DNA of 64,000 bases. Source: Clostridia bacterium (GTDB lineage Bacteria; Bacillota; Clostridia; Lachnospirales; Lachnospiraceae). Below the pieces are notes generated by a model, which saw only the letters and a list, made by a program, of their open reading frames with translations, was not told where the DNA came from and searched no databases. The translations under genes and the position numbers were made by a program. Below, piece by piece: positions 27,590-36,498 of the stretch. The stretch is taken from positions 124,001 through 188,000 of the forward strand of contig CAJTIM010000001.1 in assembly GCA_910576325.1 (NCBI GenBank), read 5' to 3'. Numbering within the stretch: the stretch's first letter is position 1; each line of letters starts with the position of its first letter.

Positions 27590-29188
27590 ATGTATACCAT
27601 AGTAATCGCAGACGACGAAGCCGAGCTGCGCCAGGCGCTTATCCGGCGGATTGACTGGAAAGAGGTAGGCTTTGAGGTTGTGGGAGAGGCGGAGAACGGC
27701 GCCGAGGCTTTGGAGCTTGTGGAAAAGCTGGAACCGGACCTTCTCCTTACGGACGTGCGGATGCCCTTTATGTCCGGCATCGAGCTTGCCCGGGCGGTCC
27801 GGGAGATCCGCCCCAACATACAGATAGCCTTCCTAAGCGGCTTTGACGACTTCACCTACGCACAGCAGGCCATTCAATACAACATCATCAGCTACCTGCT
27901 AAAGCCCATTTCCTCAAAAGAGCTGACGGAAGAGCTGAAAAATATTAAGCAGAAAATAGACGTCAAGTTCGAGGAATTTACCAAAAAAAATGCGGAGCAG
28001 GAGCAGCAGAGCCTTATGGTCTTCTTTATGCCCCTGCTTCTGGACTCCTTTTTTGACACCCAGGGAGAAGAACGGGAGGAGGCGCTGATCCAGGAGGCCG
28101 TGCGCCGGGGCTTTATCAGGCCGGAGCATACGTATATGCACTATGCCGTCCTTGTCACAAGTTTCTGGGACGACAGGGGAGGCAACCGTACTTCCGAGGA
28201 CGATGTGAATGCGGTAAACCTCATTCTGCGCAAATACATCCGTTATGTGAGCTTCTACACCGACGGCAGAATCGTATCCCTGCTGGCCGGAACCAGGACA
28301 AGCCTTGCCAAATATCTGCACATCATCGTGGAGGATATTTCCCAGAGCGTGAAGCGGATCATGAACCTTACGGCCTCCATCGGCGTCAGCCGCATGGTGC
28401 CGGGACTGGGACACTGTCACGAGGCATATTTGGAGGCTATGGATGCCCTGGGCTACGCCAGACGGAGCGACACCGGCGTATCCTTTATCTCTGACATTGA
28501 GCGGACCGCCGCACTTGACCAGGAGACCGTTCAGGCGGCTGTCAACGAGATAGAGAGACTCCTTCGAAGCGGAACGGAGGAGGAGCTTCGCACCTACCTG
28601 GAACAGCTCTTTGCGGATCTGGAGCAGGAGGACACCCCGGCCATGAACATTCAGCTGGTGATGGTACAGCTCATTGCGGCCGTATTTCGGGTGGTAAATG
28701 CGGTGGCGGACAGCGAAGCCATTCAGAACCTGCAGAAAACCTCCCCCCTGCTGGGCCAGCTCTTTTTTGAGAATCCCAGAGAAATGAAAGAACGCTATCT
28801 GGCCTTCTGTCTTGCGGCCAGGGAGCTGGCTGCCGAGCACCGGAAAAAGAGCAGCTCCGTTATCTGCGACCGCGCCCTGTCCATTATGGAGAGCCGCTTT
28901 ATGGACCCGGAGCTGTCCTTAAATGCCATCAGCAGCGAGATTTCCGTAAGCCCCAATTATCTGAGCACCCTTATAAAGCGGTCCACAGGCAGCACCTTCA
29001 TTGATCTGCTCACCCGCAAGCGCATGGCCACAGCCAAAAAGCTTCTTCTGGAAACCCCCATGAAGATCCGGGAGGTCTCGGAAAAATGCGGCTACAACGA
29101 TCAGCATTATTTCAGCTACTGCTTTAAAAAATATGAGGGCATATCCCCCAATGCATGCAGGAGGAAGCATGAAGAAGGACAGGCATAA
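27590..29188 (+). CDS. YesN-type response regulator (REC plus AraC-type HTH)
   Basis: ATG 27590 follows TGGAGG by 6 nt and starts MYTIVIADDE; in-frame codons from 27518 are leader. The 532-residue product has a receiver domain (D8, D9, phospho-acceptor D55 in LLLTDVRMP, K105 in LLKP), a long middle region of the YesN class (about 130-420) and two helix-turn-helix motifs of the AraC family at the end (LSLNAISSEISVSPNYLSTLIKR and IREVSEKCGYNDQHYFSYCFKK). It probably activates the sugar-transport genes downstream once phosphorylated by the kinase at 29169, whose start it overlaps by 20 bp. Confidence 0.95.
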   Translation: MYTIVIADDEAELRQALIRRIDWKEVGFEVVGEAENGAEALELVEKLEPDLLLTDVRMPFMSGIELARAVREIRPNIQIAFLSGFDDFTYAQQAIQYNIISYLLKPISSKELTEELKNIKQKIDVKFEEFTKKNAEQEQQSLMVFFMPLLLDSFFDTQGEEREEALIQEAVRRGFIRPEHTYMHYAVLVTSFWDDRGGNRTSEDDVNAVNLILRKYIRYVSFYTDGRIVSLLAGTRTSLAKYLHIIVEDISQSVKRIMNLTASIGVSRMVPGLGHCHEAYLEAMDALGYARRSDTGVSFISDIERTAALDQETVQAAVNEIERLLRSGTEEELRTYLEQLFADLEQEDTPAMNIQLVMVQLIAAVFRVVNAVADSEAIQNLQKTSPLLGQLFFENPREMKERYLAFCLAARELAAEHRKKSSSVICDRALSIMESRFMDPELSLNAISSEISVSPNYLSTLIKRSTGSTFIDLLTRKRMATAKKLLLETPMKIREVSEKCGYNDQHYFSYCFKKYEGISPNACRRKHEEGQA

Positions 29189-30875
29189 GAGCCGTATTTC
29201 CCTTTCCGTTGTTATGACCTGCGTGGTTGTGGGGCTGGTGCTGACGGTGCTGGGATCGGTACTTTTCTTTTTTATTGACTTTTATCAAAGCTCGATGGAG
29301 CAGAACGCGGCCATAACCAGTGAGCAGGCCGTAGTGCAGGTGATGAATACGGTGGAGGATTACACCGAAGGCATGGCGGAATCCATGCGCCTGATTTCCG
29401 TCCATATGGGAACGCCCAAGGAGGAGCGGGACGAATTTTTCCGAAGCTTTATGGAGATTCGATCCGATGTGGTGGCAGTCACCACCTACGGCAAGGAGGG
29501 ACAGCTTTTGGACTGCTGGTCCAACGGACTTAAGCGAAAAAGCGCCATTTTGCAGAATCTTTCCTATATGGAGGAGCCGAAAGGAAAGGGGCTGTGTATC
29601 TCCAAGCCCCATGTGGAAACGCTCTTTGAGGAATATTACCCCTGGGTGGTTACCATCTGCCAGAATATACGGGACGCGTCCGGCCAGGAGCTTCAGGTCT
29701 TTATGGACATCCGATTTTCCAATATCGCAAGCTATGTGGACGATGTGGGAATCGGACAGCACGGCTACTGCTATATCCAGGATACGGAAGGCAACCTGAT
29801 CTATCATCCCCAGCAGCAGCTGATTTACTCCGGTCTTAAGGAGGAAATGACAAGAGAACTGAAAAGCCTTCCCGACGGCTCCCACACCCGGACCAATGTG
29901 ATTTACACCATTCACACCCTGGAAAACTGCAACTGGAGAGTCGTGGGCGTAAGCTATGTGGACGAGATGATTACGGGCCGCGTGGAAGGAATGATCCGCA
30001 TCTGTGTGGCGCTGCTGCTTCTGGTTCTTTTGACGGCGGTGCTGGTGGGGACGCTCTTCTCCTGGATCTTTTTAAAGCCTGCCAAGCGGCTTACGGGAGC
30101 GATGGAGGCATTTGAAAAGGAGGCGGAGAACTTTCAGTTTGCGGCCGTCCGGGGAACCGGCGAGATATCCGCCCTTTCGGACTCCTTCGGCCATATGGTG
30201 GTGCGGATTCAGGAGCTGATGGAGCAGGTGCGGCAGGAGGAAATCACTCTGCGCAAGACAGAGCTGAACGCGCTGCAGGCCCAGATCAATCCCCATTTCC
30301 TGTATAATACCCTGGATTCCATTGCATGGATGTGCGAGGAGAACCGGACAAAGGAAGCAGTGGAGATGGTAAATGCTCTGGCCAGGCTTTTCCGCATCAG
30401 CATCAGCAAGGGGCATGAGCTGATTACCCTGGAGCGGGAGGTGGAGCATGCCAAGAGCTATCTGAAGATCCAGAACTACCGCTATAAAAATCAGTTTACG
30501 TATGCTTTTGACGTAGAGGAAGGCTGCCTTTCCTATCTGTGCAATAAGATTACCCTGCAGCCCATTATAGAAAATGCGATTTATCACGGAATAGACCGCA
30601 TGGTGGACGAGGGCTTTATTGAGGTACGGATTCGGGAGGAGGAGACGGCTGTTCGGATAACCGTCACGGATAACGGCGTAGGAATGACCAGGGAACAGTG
30701 TCGGGAGATCCTTCACCGGGAGGCTAAGGATCGGACGGGAATCGGCATCAAAAACGTTCATGACCGCATCCGCATCTATTTCGGAGAGGAGTACGGGCTT
30801 CATATCACAAGCGAACCGGACGAGGGAACCTGCGTGGAGATCCGCATACCCAAACTGGAATCAAAACCGGAATAG
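29169..30875 (+). CDS. YesM-type sensor histidine kinase
   Basis: ATG 29169 sits behind AGGAGG. The 568-residue product has a first membrane segment (about 12-35), an extracellular Cache-like domain (36-270), a second membrane segment (about 275-297), a HAMP linker, the phospho-acceptor motif INPHFLYNTLDSIAWM (His near 375) and a GHKL ATPase domain (IENAIYHGID near 464, DNGVGMTREQ near 500, GIGIKNVHDRI near 522). This is the LytS/YesM class of kinases, which in Clostridia commonly control sugar ABC transporters. It overlaps the response-regulator gene and is followed by a gene for an anchored sugar-binding protein. Confidence 0.95.
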   Translation: MKKDRHKSRISLSVVMTCVVVGLVLTVLGSVLFFFIDFYQSSMEQNAAITSEQAVVQVMNTVEDYTEGMAESMRLISVHMGTPKEERDEFFRSFMEIRSDVVAVTTYGKEGQLLDCWSNGLKRKSAILQNLSYMEEPKGKGLCISKPHVETLFEEYYPWVVTICQNIRDASGQELQVFMDIRFSNIASYVDDVGIGQHGYCYIQDTEGNLIYHPQQQLIYSGLKEEMTRELKSLPDGSHTRTNVIYTIHTLENCNWRVVGVSYVDEMITGRVEGMIRICVALLLLVLLTAVLVGTLFSWIFLKPAKRLTGAMEAFEKEAENFQFAAVRGTGEISALSDSFGHMVVRIQELMEQVRQEEITLRKTELNALQAQINPHFLYNTLDSIAWMCEENRTKEAVEMVNALARLFRISISKGHELITLEREVEHAKSYLKIQNYRYKNQFTYAFDVEEGCLSYLCNKITLQPIIENAIYHGIDRMVDEGFIEVRIREEETAVRITVTDNGVGMTREQCREILHREAKDRTGIGIKNVHDRIRIYFGEEYGLHITSEPDEGTCVEIRIPKLESKPE

Positions 30876-31182
30876 ACCGGCTGAGAAATGTCAAGCGACT
30901 TTACTCTTTAGTGCCGTCGCGCAGCGACTTAAACAGTAAAGTCGCAAAGACGCACGAGAGGAACTTTTATGAGGCCCTTTCGAATAAAAGTTTCTCTCAC
31001 TACAGGTGCGTCGAAACGACTTTACTCTTTAGTGCTGTCGCGCAGCGACTTAAACAGTAAAGTCGCAAAGGCGCACGAGAGGAACTTTTATGAGGTCCTT
31101 TCGAATAAAAGTTTCTCTCACTACAGGTGCGTCGAAGCGACTTTACTCTTTAGTGCTGTCGCGCAGCGACTTTAATAGGAGA
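30876..31182 (+). repeat. Leader repeat R1, tandem 121-bp array
   Basis: Nearly identical 121-bp units: GTAAAGTCGCAAAG occurs at 30936 and 31057, with a partial unit from 30893. Each unit folds as a long imperfect hairpin: 30938-30970 (AAAGTCGCAAAGACGCACGA...) pairs with 30984-31023 (...GGTGCGTCGAAACGACTTT). The array ends in GCGACTTTAATAGGAG at the ribosome site of the next gene. Confidence 0.95.
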
Positions 31183-31188
31183 AAGTTT

Positions 31189-32211
31189 ATGAAAGAAAAC
31201 AAAGCAGCGGGCAAAATTCCCGGCCGGTGGCTGATTCTTCTCGGGGTAGTGCTTCTTGCAGGAAGCTATATCGTCGGAATCCGTTATATCATCGGCAATC
31301 TCAATATATATGAAAATGAGCGCGGCGAGTCCAAGCGTCACTATGTGGCGGTCATTGCCAAGTCCACCACATCCGCCTTCTGGAAGTCCGTATTTGCCGG
31401 GGCGAATGCGGCAGGCACGGAGTACAACCTAACCTTAACGGTGGACGGCCCGGAAAATGAGGAGGACTATCAAACTCAGAACGAAATGATTCGCCGGGCC
31501 GCGGCGGAGGGAGCGGAAGTGATTGTATTTTCCGCCGTGGACTACCAGGCCAACGCACAAGCCATCAACGAGGCGGCTGCGGCAGGGGTAAAGATTGTAA
31601 TCATTGACAGCGATGTGGACAGCAGCGAAGTGAGCTGCCGGATCAGCACGGATAATTTCCAGGCCGGCCGCATGGCAGGGACAGCCATCCTGTCGGAAAA
31701 ACAAGAAGAACTGAACGTGGGAATTGTGAATTTTGATAAAAATTCCGCCAATGGCCAGCAGAGGGAGCAGGGGCTTCGGGAAGTGCTCTCCGGGGACAGC
31801 CGGGTGCGGATTGTAGACGCCGTCAACGTACTTTCCACAACGGAGGATTCCAAGGCAGGCACCTTGGAAATGCTGAAAAATCACCCGGAAATCAATGTGA
31901 TCGCTACCTTTAACGAGTGGACCAGCTTAGGCGTCAGCTACGCCATCCGGGAACTTGGCCTGGCGGAAGAAACCTCCGTGGTGGCCTTTGACAGCAATGT
32001 GGTCTGCGTAGGGATGCTGGAAACCGGCGAGGTGGACGCACTGATCGTGCAGAACCCCTACGCGATGGGCTATCTGGGAGTGGAATGTGCCTACAACCTG
32101 ATCAATGATATTCCTCTGGAGAGCGTTCAGGTAGATACGTCCACCACCGTGATTACAAGAGAAAATATGTTCGAGGAGGATTGCCAAAAGGTATTATTTT
32201 CTTTTGATTGA
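31189..32211 (+). CDS. Membrane-anchored periplasmic-binding-protein-like sugar sensor
   Basis: ATG 31189 follows AGGAGAAAG; in-frame codons upstream belong to the repeat array. The 340-residue product has an N-terminal membrane anchor (about 12-33) without a lipobox, then a type I periplasmic-binding fold of the ribose/galactose kind (VAVIAKSTTSAFWKSVFAGANAAG, VIVFSAVDYQANAQAINEAAAAGVKIVIID, TDNFQAGRMAG, FNEWTSLGVSYAIRE). It is encoded between the kinase and mglB, so it probably binds a sugar and signals to the Cache domain of the kinase rather than feeding the transporter. That role is inferred from position. Confidence 0.85.
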   Translation: MKENKAAGKIPGRWLILLGVVLLAGSYIVGIRYIIGNLNIYENERGESKRHYVAVIAKSTTSAFWKSVFAGANAAGTEYNLTLTVDGPENEEDYQTQNEMIRRAAAEGAEVIVFSAVDYQANAQAINEAAAAGVKIVIIDSDVDSSEVSCRISTDNFQAGRMAGTAILSEKQEELNVGIVNFDKNSANGQQREQGLREVLSGDSRVRIVDAVNVLSTTEDSKAGTLEMLKNHPEINVIATFNEWTSLGVSYAIRELGLAEETSVVAFDSNVVCVGMLETGEVDALIVQNPYAMGYLGVECAYNLINDIPLESVQVDTSTTVITRENMFEEDCQKVLFSFD

Positions 32212-32255
32212 CAGAAAATAAGTAAGAATTTGTACAAAAAGAATAAAATTTTTAA

Positions 32256-32283
32256 TGGAAATCCTCCTTGTTTGTGGTATACT
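32256..32283 (+). promoter_or_regulatory. Likely promoter of the mgl operon
   Basis: TATACT (32278-32283) is a clear -10 box. TGGAAA (32256-32261) at 16 nt is a weak -35, as expected for an activator-dependent promoter. Confidence 0.55.
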
Positions 32284-32341
32284 TATAAACGCAAGCAGAT
32301 CAATGAGCTTGTAAAAAAATAAACAGGGAGGATTTTTCATT

Positions 32342-33454
32342 ATGAAAAAGAAAGTTTTAGCTGCATTGTTAAGCGTAGCAATGGTAGCAACCTTACTGGC
32401 AGGCTGCGGTTCTAAGGAAGCGCCGGCAGAAGCGCCTGCTGAGACCGAAGCACCGGCCGAGACCGAGGAGCCCGCAGATGCGGAGGAGCCGGCAGAGACC
32501 GAGGCACCTGCAGCAAGCGGAGATTTCGCAGACAAGAAGGTAGGCGTATGTATCTATCAGTTCTCCGATAACTTTATGACACTGTTCCGTACGGAGCTTG
32601 AGAACTATCTGATTAGCTTAGGCTTTGCAAAAGAGAACATCACCATCCAGGACGGTCAGAATGACCAGGGTACACAGAGCAACCAGATTGATGCTTTCAT
32701 CAATGACAAGGTTGACGTACTGATTATCAACCCCGTAAACTCCTCTTCCGCAGAGACCATTACCGACAAGGTAGTAGGCGCCGGAATCCCGCTTGTATAC
32801 ATCAACCGTGAGCCGGACGAGTCCGAGGAGCAGAGATGGGCGGACAACAACTGGGATGTAACCTATGTTGGATGTGACGCACGTCAGTCCGGAACCATGC
32901 AGGGCGAGATGATCGTTGACCTGGGTCTGGAGAAGGTTGACTTAAACGGCGACGGCAAGGTTCAGTACATCATGATCGAGGGTGACCCCGAGAACGTTGA
33001 TGCAAAGTATCGTACCGAGTTCTCCGTTAAGGCTCTGACAGATGCAGGCTGGGAAGTAGAGCAGCTTGACGATCAGGTTGGTAACTGGGATCAGGTAAAG
33101 GCACAGGAGCTTGTATCCAATGCACTTGGCCAGCATGGCGAGAAGATCGAGGTTGTATTCTGCAACAACGACGCTATGGCACTTGGCGCACTTCAGGCAA
33201 TTGATACCGCAGGCCGCAAGGTGGGCGAGGATATCTTCCTGGTAGGTGTTGACGCTCTGTCCGAGGCTCTTGAGAACGTAATCAACGGAACCATGACAGG
33301 TACCGTATTCAATGACCATATTTCTCAGTCCCACAGCGCAGCAGACGCAGCAGTAAACTATCTGACCGGTGCCGGAAACGAGCACTACATCGGCTGTGAT
33401 TATGTAAAGGTTACAACTGAGAATGCACAGGAAGTACTTGACAGCGTAAAATAA
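32342..33454 (+). CDS. mglB: Galactose/glucose-binding lipoprotein MglB
   Basis: The product is 370 residues. Signal peptide with lipobox LLAGC (Cys near residue 22), then a low-complexity Glu/Ala/Pro/Thr linker (about 25-55), then the binding domain. The segment DLNGDGKVQYIMIEGDPE matches the calcium-loop region of the E. coli galactose-binding protein, which supports MglB over ribose- or xylose-type relatives. Other blocks: GVCIYQFSDNFMTLFRTELE, QIDAFINDKVDVLIINPVNSSS, CNNDAMALGALQAID and VGVDALSEAL. It captures sugar outside the cell for MglA/MglC. Codons are those of a highly expressed gene. Confidence 0.95.
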   Translation: MKKKVLAALLSVAMVATLLAGCGSKEAPAEAPAETEAPAETEEPADAEEPAETEAPAASGDFADKKVGVCIYQFSDNFMTLFRTELENYLISLGFAKENITIQDGQNDQGTQSNQIDAFINDKVDVLIINPVNSSSAETITDKVVGAGIPLVYINREPDESEEQRWADNNWDVTYVGCDARQSGTMQGEMIVDLGLEKVDLNGDGKVQYIMIEGDPENVDAKYRTEFSVKALTDAGWEVEQLDDQVGNWDQVKAQELVSNALGQHGEKIEVVFCNNDAMALGALQAIDTAGRKVGEDIFLVGVDALSEALENVINGTMTGTVFNDHISQSHSAADAAVNYLTGAGNEHYIGCDYVKVTTENAQEVLDSVK

Positions 33455-33489
33455 AAACGTCTGATTAAGAAACTGCAGGAATGAATTTG

Positions 33490-33525
33490 GTGCAGGTGTT
33501 GGAATTACGGCACCTGCACTTTTCA
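33490..33525 (+). terminator. Hairpin between mglB and mglA (partial terminator)
   Basis: GTGCAGGTG (33490-33498) pairs with CACCTGCAC (33511-33519), then TTTTCAT. This position is typical for an element that keeps binding protein above the membrane components. A further TATAAT near 33616 may add a weak internal promoter. Confidence 0.7.
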
Positions 33526-33645
33526 TAATGAATGGAAATATGAATGAAAAGATATGGATATGATGTCTGTTTTTTGCCGTTCGGTTGTTACGAAAAATGA
33601 CAGATTGCGATCTGTATAATATAAAAAAAGAGAAGGAGGAGCAAA

Positions 33646-35154
33646 ATGGCAGAGTATAAACTGGAGCTGAAAGGCGTCTGCAAGTCATTTCCGGGTGTCA
33701 AGGCACTGGATAATGTACAGTTGTCGCTCCGTCCCGGTACCGTACATGCACTGATGGGGGAAAACGGCGCCGGAAAGTCCACACTGATGAAGTGTCTGTT
33801 CGGTATTTACAAGATGGACGCAGGAGAGGTCATTCTCGACGGACAGAAGATTGAGATTGGAAACCCCGATGAAGCCATGAAGTACGGTATTGCAATGGTG
33901 CATCAGGAGCTGCAGCCCGTACCGGCCAGAAGTGTGGGGGAGAATTTGTATCTGGGAAGATTCCCGGTAAAGAAATACGGTCCCTTACAGGTGATTGACC
34001 ACAAAGCCATGTATGCGGAAACGGAAAAATGGCTGCAGGAAGTAAAGATGGACTTTGATCCCAAAGCCCTTCTCGGCACCCTGTCCGTTGGACAGATGCA
34101 GTCCGTGGAGATTGCCAAGGCCGTATCCCAGCAGGCAAAAGTCGTTATCTTTGACGAGCCGACCTCATCCCTGTCGGACAATGAGGTGGAGGCTCTTTTC
34201 CGGATCATGAATGATCTTCGGGATAAGGGCGTAACGATGGTTTATATTTCTCACAAGATGGATGAGATTAAGCGGATTGCCGACGATATCACCATTATGC
34301 GTGACGGTACATACGTGGGAACCTGGCGGGCGGAAGATATGACCACGGACGATATTATCGCCAAGATGGTAGGACGTGAGCTGACGAATGTATACCCGCC
34401 CCGGGAAAATGAGCCGGGCGAGGTGATTATGGAGGTAAAGGATCTTTGCTCCATCCATGCAAAATCCTTCCAGCATATTAATTTTACCCTCCGCAAAGGC
34501 GAGATTCTGGGCTTCGGCGGTCTGGTAGGCGCACAGAGAACGGAGCTGATGGAGGGAATCTTCGGTATCCGCGGCGTGGAGACGGGAGAGATCCTGATAA
34601 ACGGCAAGCCGGTAAAGATCAAACATCCCAAGGATGCCATGAAAGCCGGAATCGGTCTGATTACGGAGGACCGCCGGGGCAACGGTATCTTCGGCTGTCT
34701 GTCCATCAAGGATAACGTAGGCGTATCCATTTACAATAAGCATCTGAAGGCCGGATTTGTTCTGGATCACAAGAAGATTGACGGAATTGTGGATGAGAAC
34801 ATCCAAAAGCTGCGGATTAAGACGCCAAGCATGAAGGAACATATTGCAAATCTTTCCGGAGGTAATCAGCAGAAGGTTATCGTTTCCCGCTGGCTTGCAA
34901 ATGATCCGGACGTACTTATCATGGATGAACCCACCAGAGGTATCGACGTGGGTGCCAAGCATGAGATCTACGAGATTATGAATGAGCTGGCAAAGCAGGG
35001 GAAGGCCATTATTATGATTTCCTCTGAGATGGCGGAGCTTTTGGGAATGTCAGACAGAGTTTATGTCATGTGTAATGGAAAGATTACCGGTGAGATTACG
35101 GAAGAAGCTGAGATGAACCAGGAAAGTGTTATGGGCTACGCGACCAAGTTCTGA
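33646..35154 (+). CDS. mglA: Sugar ABC transporter ATP-binding protein MglA
   Basis: The product is 502 residues with two fused ABC domains, the pattern of MglA/RbsA. First domain: Walker A GENGAGKST, signature LSVGQMQ, Walker B VVIFDEPTSSL. Second domain: a degenerate Walker A (GGLVGAQRTEL), signature LSGGNQQKV and Walker B VLIMDEPTRGIDVGAK. The weak second P-loop is normal for this family. It powers MglC-mediated uptake of galactose, methyl-galactoside or glucose bound by MglB. The start follows AAGGAGG; mglC begins 21 nt after the stop. Confidence 0.95.
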   Translation: MAEYKLELKGVCKSFPGVKALDNVQLSLRPGTVHALMGENGAGKSTLMKCLFGIYKMDAGEVILDGQKIEIGNPDEAMKYGIAMVHQELQPVPARSVGENLYLGRFPVKKYGPLQVIDHKAMYAETEKWLQEVKMDFDPKALLGTLSVGQMQSVEIAKAVSQQAKVVIFDEPTSSLSDNEVEALFRIMNDLRDKGVTMVYISHKMDEIKRIADDITIMRDGTYVGTWRAEDMTTDDIIAKMVGRELTNVYPPRENEPGEVIMEVKDLCSIHAKSFQHINFTLRKGEILGFGGLVGAQRTELMEGIFGIRGVETGEILINGKPVKIKHPKDAMKAGIGLITEDRRGNGIFGCLSIKDNVGVSIYNKHLKAGFVLDHKKIDGIVDENIQKLRIKTPSMKEHIANLSGGNQQKVIVSRWLANDPDVLIMDEPTRGIDVGAKHEIYEIMNELAKQGKAIIMISSEMAELLGMSDRVYVMCNGKITGEITEEAEMNQESVMGYATKF

Positions 35155-35175
35155 TGGCGAAGGAGGATGGATAGA

Positions 35176-36165
35176 ATGGAAAAAACGAACAAAAAACAAA
35201 TAACAGATTTTTTGATTAATAACGGTGTTATTATCGTTATGTTTATCCTGGTAATTTATACGGGATTTACGACTGATAATTTCTTTACAAGCAATAACCT
35301 TCTGAATCTGTTGGTAAATATGAGTTCCCGTCTGGTGATTGCTCTTGGAATCGCAGGCTGTGTTATCACCGCAGGCTGTGACCTGTCAGCCGGACGTATG
35401 ATTGGTTTCGGAGCCTGTATCTCGGGCGTGCTTCTGCAGCGTATGGACTACTCACAGAAGTTCTTCCCCAATATGGAGCCGATGAACGTATTTTTGGTAG
35501 CGGTGATTGTTATGCTGATTTGTGCGGCATTCGGTTCGGTTACCGGTTTCTTTATTGCATACTTAAGCGTGCCTCCCTTTATTGCGACACTGGCAATGAT
35601 GGAGATTGTGTATGGTATCAATATGATCTTTACAAATGCAACTCCTCTGGGCGGTTATGTAAGTAATTATACCAATGTGGCAAGCGGCAAGTTCTTAGGG
35701 ATAAGCTATCTGATCTGGATTGCGATTATTGTGGCGGCTATTACCTGGTTTATTTTCAATATGACTCGTCATGGAAAATATATGTATGCGGTAGGCGGCA
35801 ATCCCCAGGCGGCAGAGGTGGCCGGTGTTCCGGTGAAGACTACGCTGATTCTTATCTACATGAAGGCGGCGGCTATGTACGGACTGGCGGGCTTTATGCT
35901 TGGTGCAAAGGCCGGCGGAGCTTCCGTAAACTTAGGTCTGGGCTATGAGATGGAGGCGATTGCGGCATGTACCATCGGCGGTGTATCCGTTACCGGAGGC
36001 CGCGGACGTGTTACCTCAGCGATTGTCGGAGTTACCGTATTTGAGCTGCTGAAGCTGGCTTTGCAGTACCTTGGAATGGATGCGAATGCACAGTGGATTG
36101 CAATTGGTATTGTTATCTTTATTGCTATTTCTCTGGATATTCGGAAGTATATTGCGAAGAAATAA
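35176..36165 (+). CDS. mglC: Galactose/methyl-galactoside ABC permease MglC
   Basis: AGGAGG at 35161-35166 abuts ATG 35167, so ATG 35176 (9-nt spacing) is preferred, giving 329 residues. About ten membrane segments are visible. The BPD_transp_2 family blocks include AGCDLSAGRMIGFGA, FFIAYLSVPPFIATLAMMEI, GKYMYAVGGNPQAAEVAGVPV and GYEMEAIAACTIGGVSVTGGRGRV, the last being the cytoplasmic loop that contacts the ATPase. Final gene of the mgl operon, ended by a terminator near 36233. Confidence 0.95.
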   Translation: MEKTNKKQITDFLINNGVIIVMFILVIYTGFTTDNFFTSNNLLNLLVNMSSRLVIALGIAGCVITAGCDLSAGRMIGFGACISGVLLQRMDYSQKFFPNMEPMNVFLVAVIVMLICAAFGSVTGFFIAYLSVPPFIATLAMMEIVYGINMIFTNATPLGGYVSNYTNVASGKFLGISYLIWIAIIVAAITWFIFNMTRHGKYMYAVGGNPQAAEVAGVPVKTTLILIYMKAAAMYGLAGFMLGAKAGGASVNLGLGYEMEAIAACTIGGVSVTGGRGRVTSAIVGVTVFELLKLALQYLGMDANAQWIAIGIVIFIAISLDIRKYIAKK

Positions 36166-36232
36166 GATTGTGCTTTGTGAGAGCTTTTGTGAATTTGGGT
36201 ATAGAGAGTTCCCGGGAATGTTTTGTGATGAA

Positions 36233-36269
36233 AACGGCGGTTGGAAGAGATTCCGGCCGCTGTTTTTGT
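36233..36269 (+). terminator. Terminator of the mgl operon
   Basis: The CGGCGGTTGGAA arm pairs, with G-T wobbles, with TTCCGGCCGCTG, followed by TTTTTG. Confidence 0.7.
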
Positions 36270-36285
36270 ATGACGGAATCGAAAT

Positions 36286-36319
36286 ATGGAAAAAATCTGC
36301 CAAAGAAACAGGCAGATTT
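36286..36319 (-). terminator. Terminator of the DUF4250 gene (minus strand)
   Basis: AAATCTGCC (36293-36301) and GGCAGATTT (36311-36319) form a perfect 9-bp stem. On the minus strand it is followed by a T-run and lies just after the DUF4250 stop. Confidence 0.85.
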
Positions 36320-36324
36320 CGGGG

Positions 36325-36498
36325 TTACAGGAAGCTGTTGGTTTTTGGATCGTATTGGAAATCTATTCCGCCCAGGGTGATTTCCAGGGCTTGGCGGTCC
36401 AGATTGAGGGCGGTGCATAGATCGTCCAGGTTGGTGTAGTAGTCGCGGAGCTGCATGTTGATCCAGCTTAGCAGCATGAAGGGGTCTTTTGGGATCAT
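36325..36498 (-). CDS. DUF4250 small protein (57 aa)
   Basis: A 57-residue minus-strand gene starting MIPKDPFMLLSWINMQLRDYY and ending GGIDFQYDPKTNSFL, which I recognise as the DUF4250 family of short proteins common in Clostridia. It opens with the family hallmark IPKDP...LLS..N..LRD and contains the small helix-turn-helix-like stretch LDDLCTALNLDRQALE. A ribosome site AAGAAGG lies 8 nt upstream. It has its own promoter (36523-36550) and its own terminator (36286-36319), so it is a complete single-gene unit set against the flow of the neighbours. Function unknown. Confidence 0.88.
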   Translation of the reverse strand: MIPKDPFMLLSWINMQLRDYYTNLDDLCTALNLDRQALEITLGGIDFQYDPKTNSFL

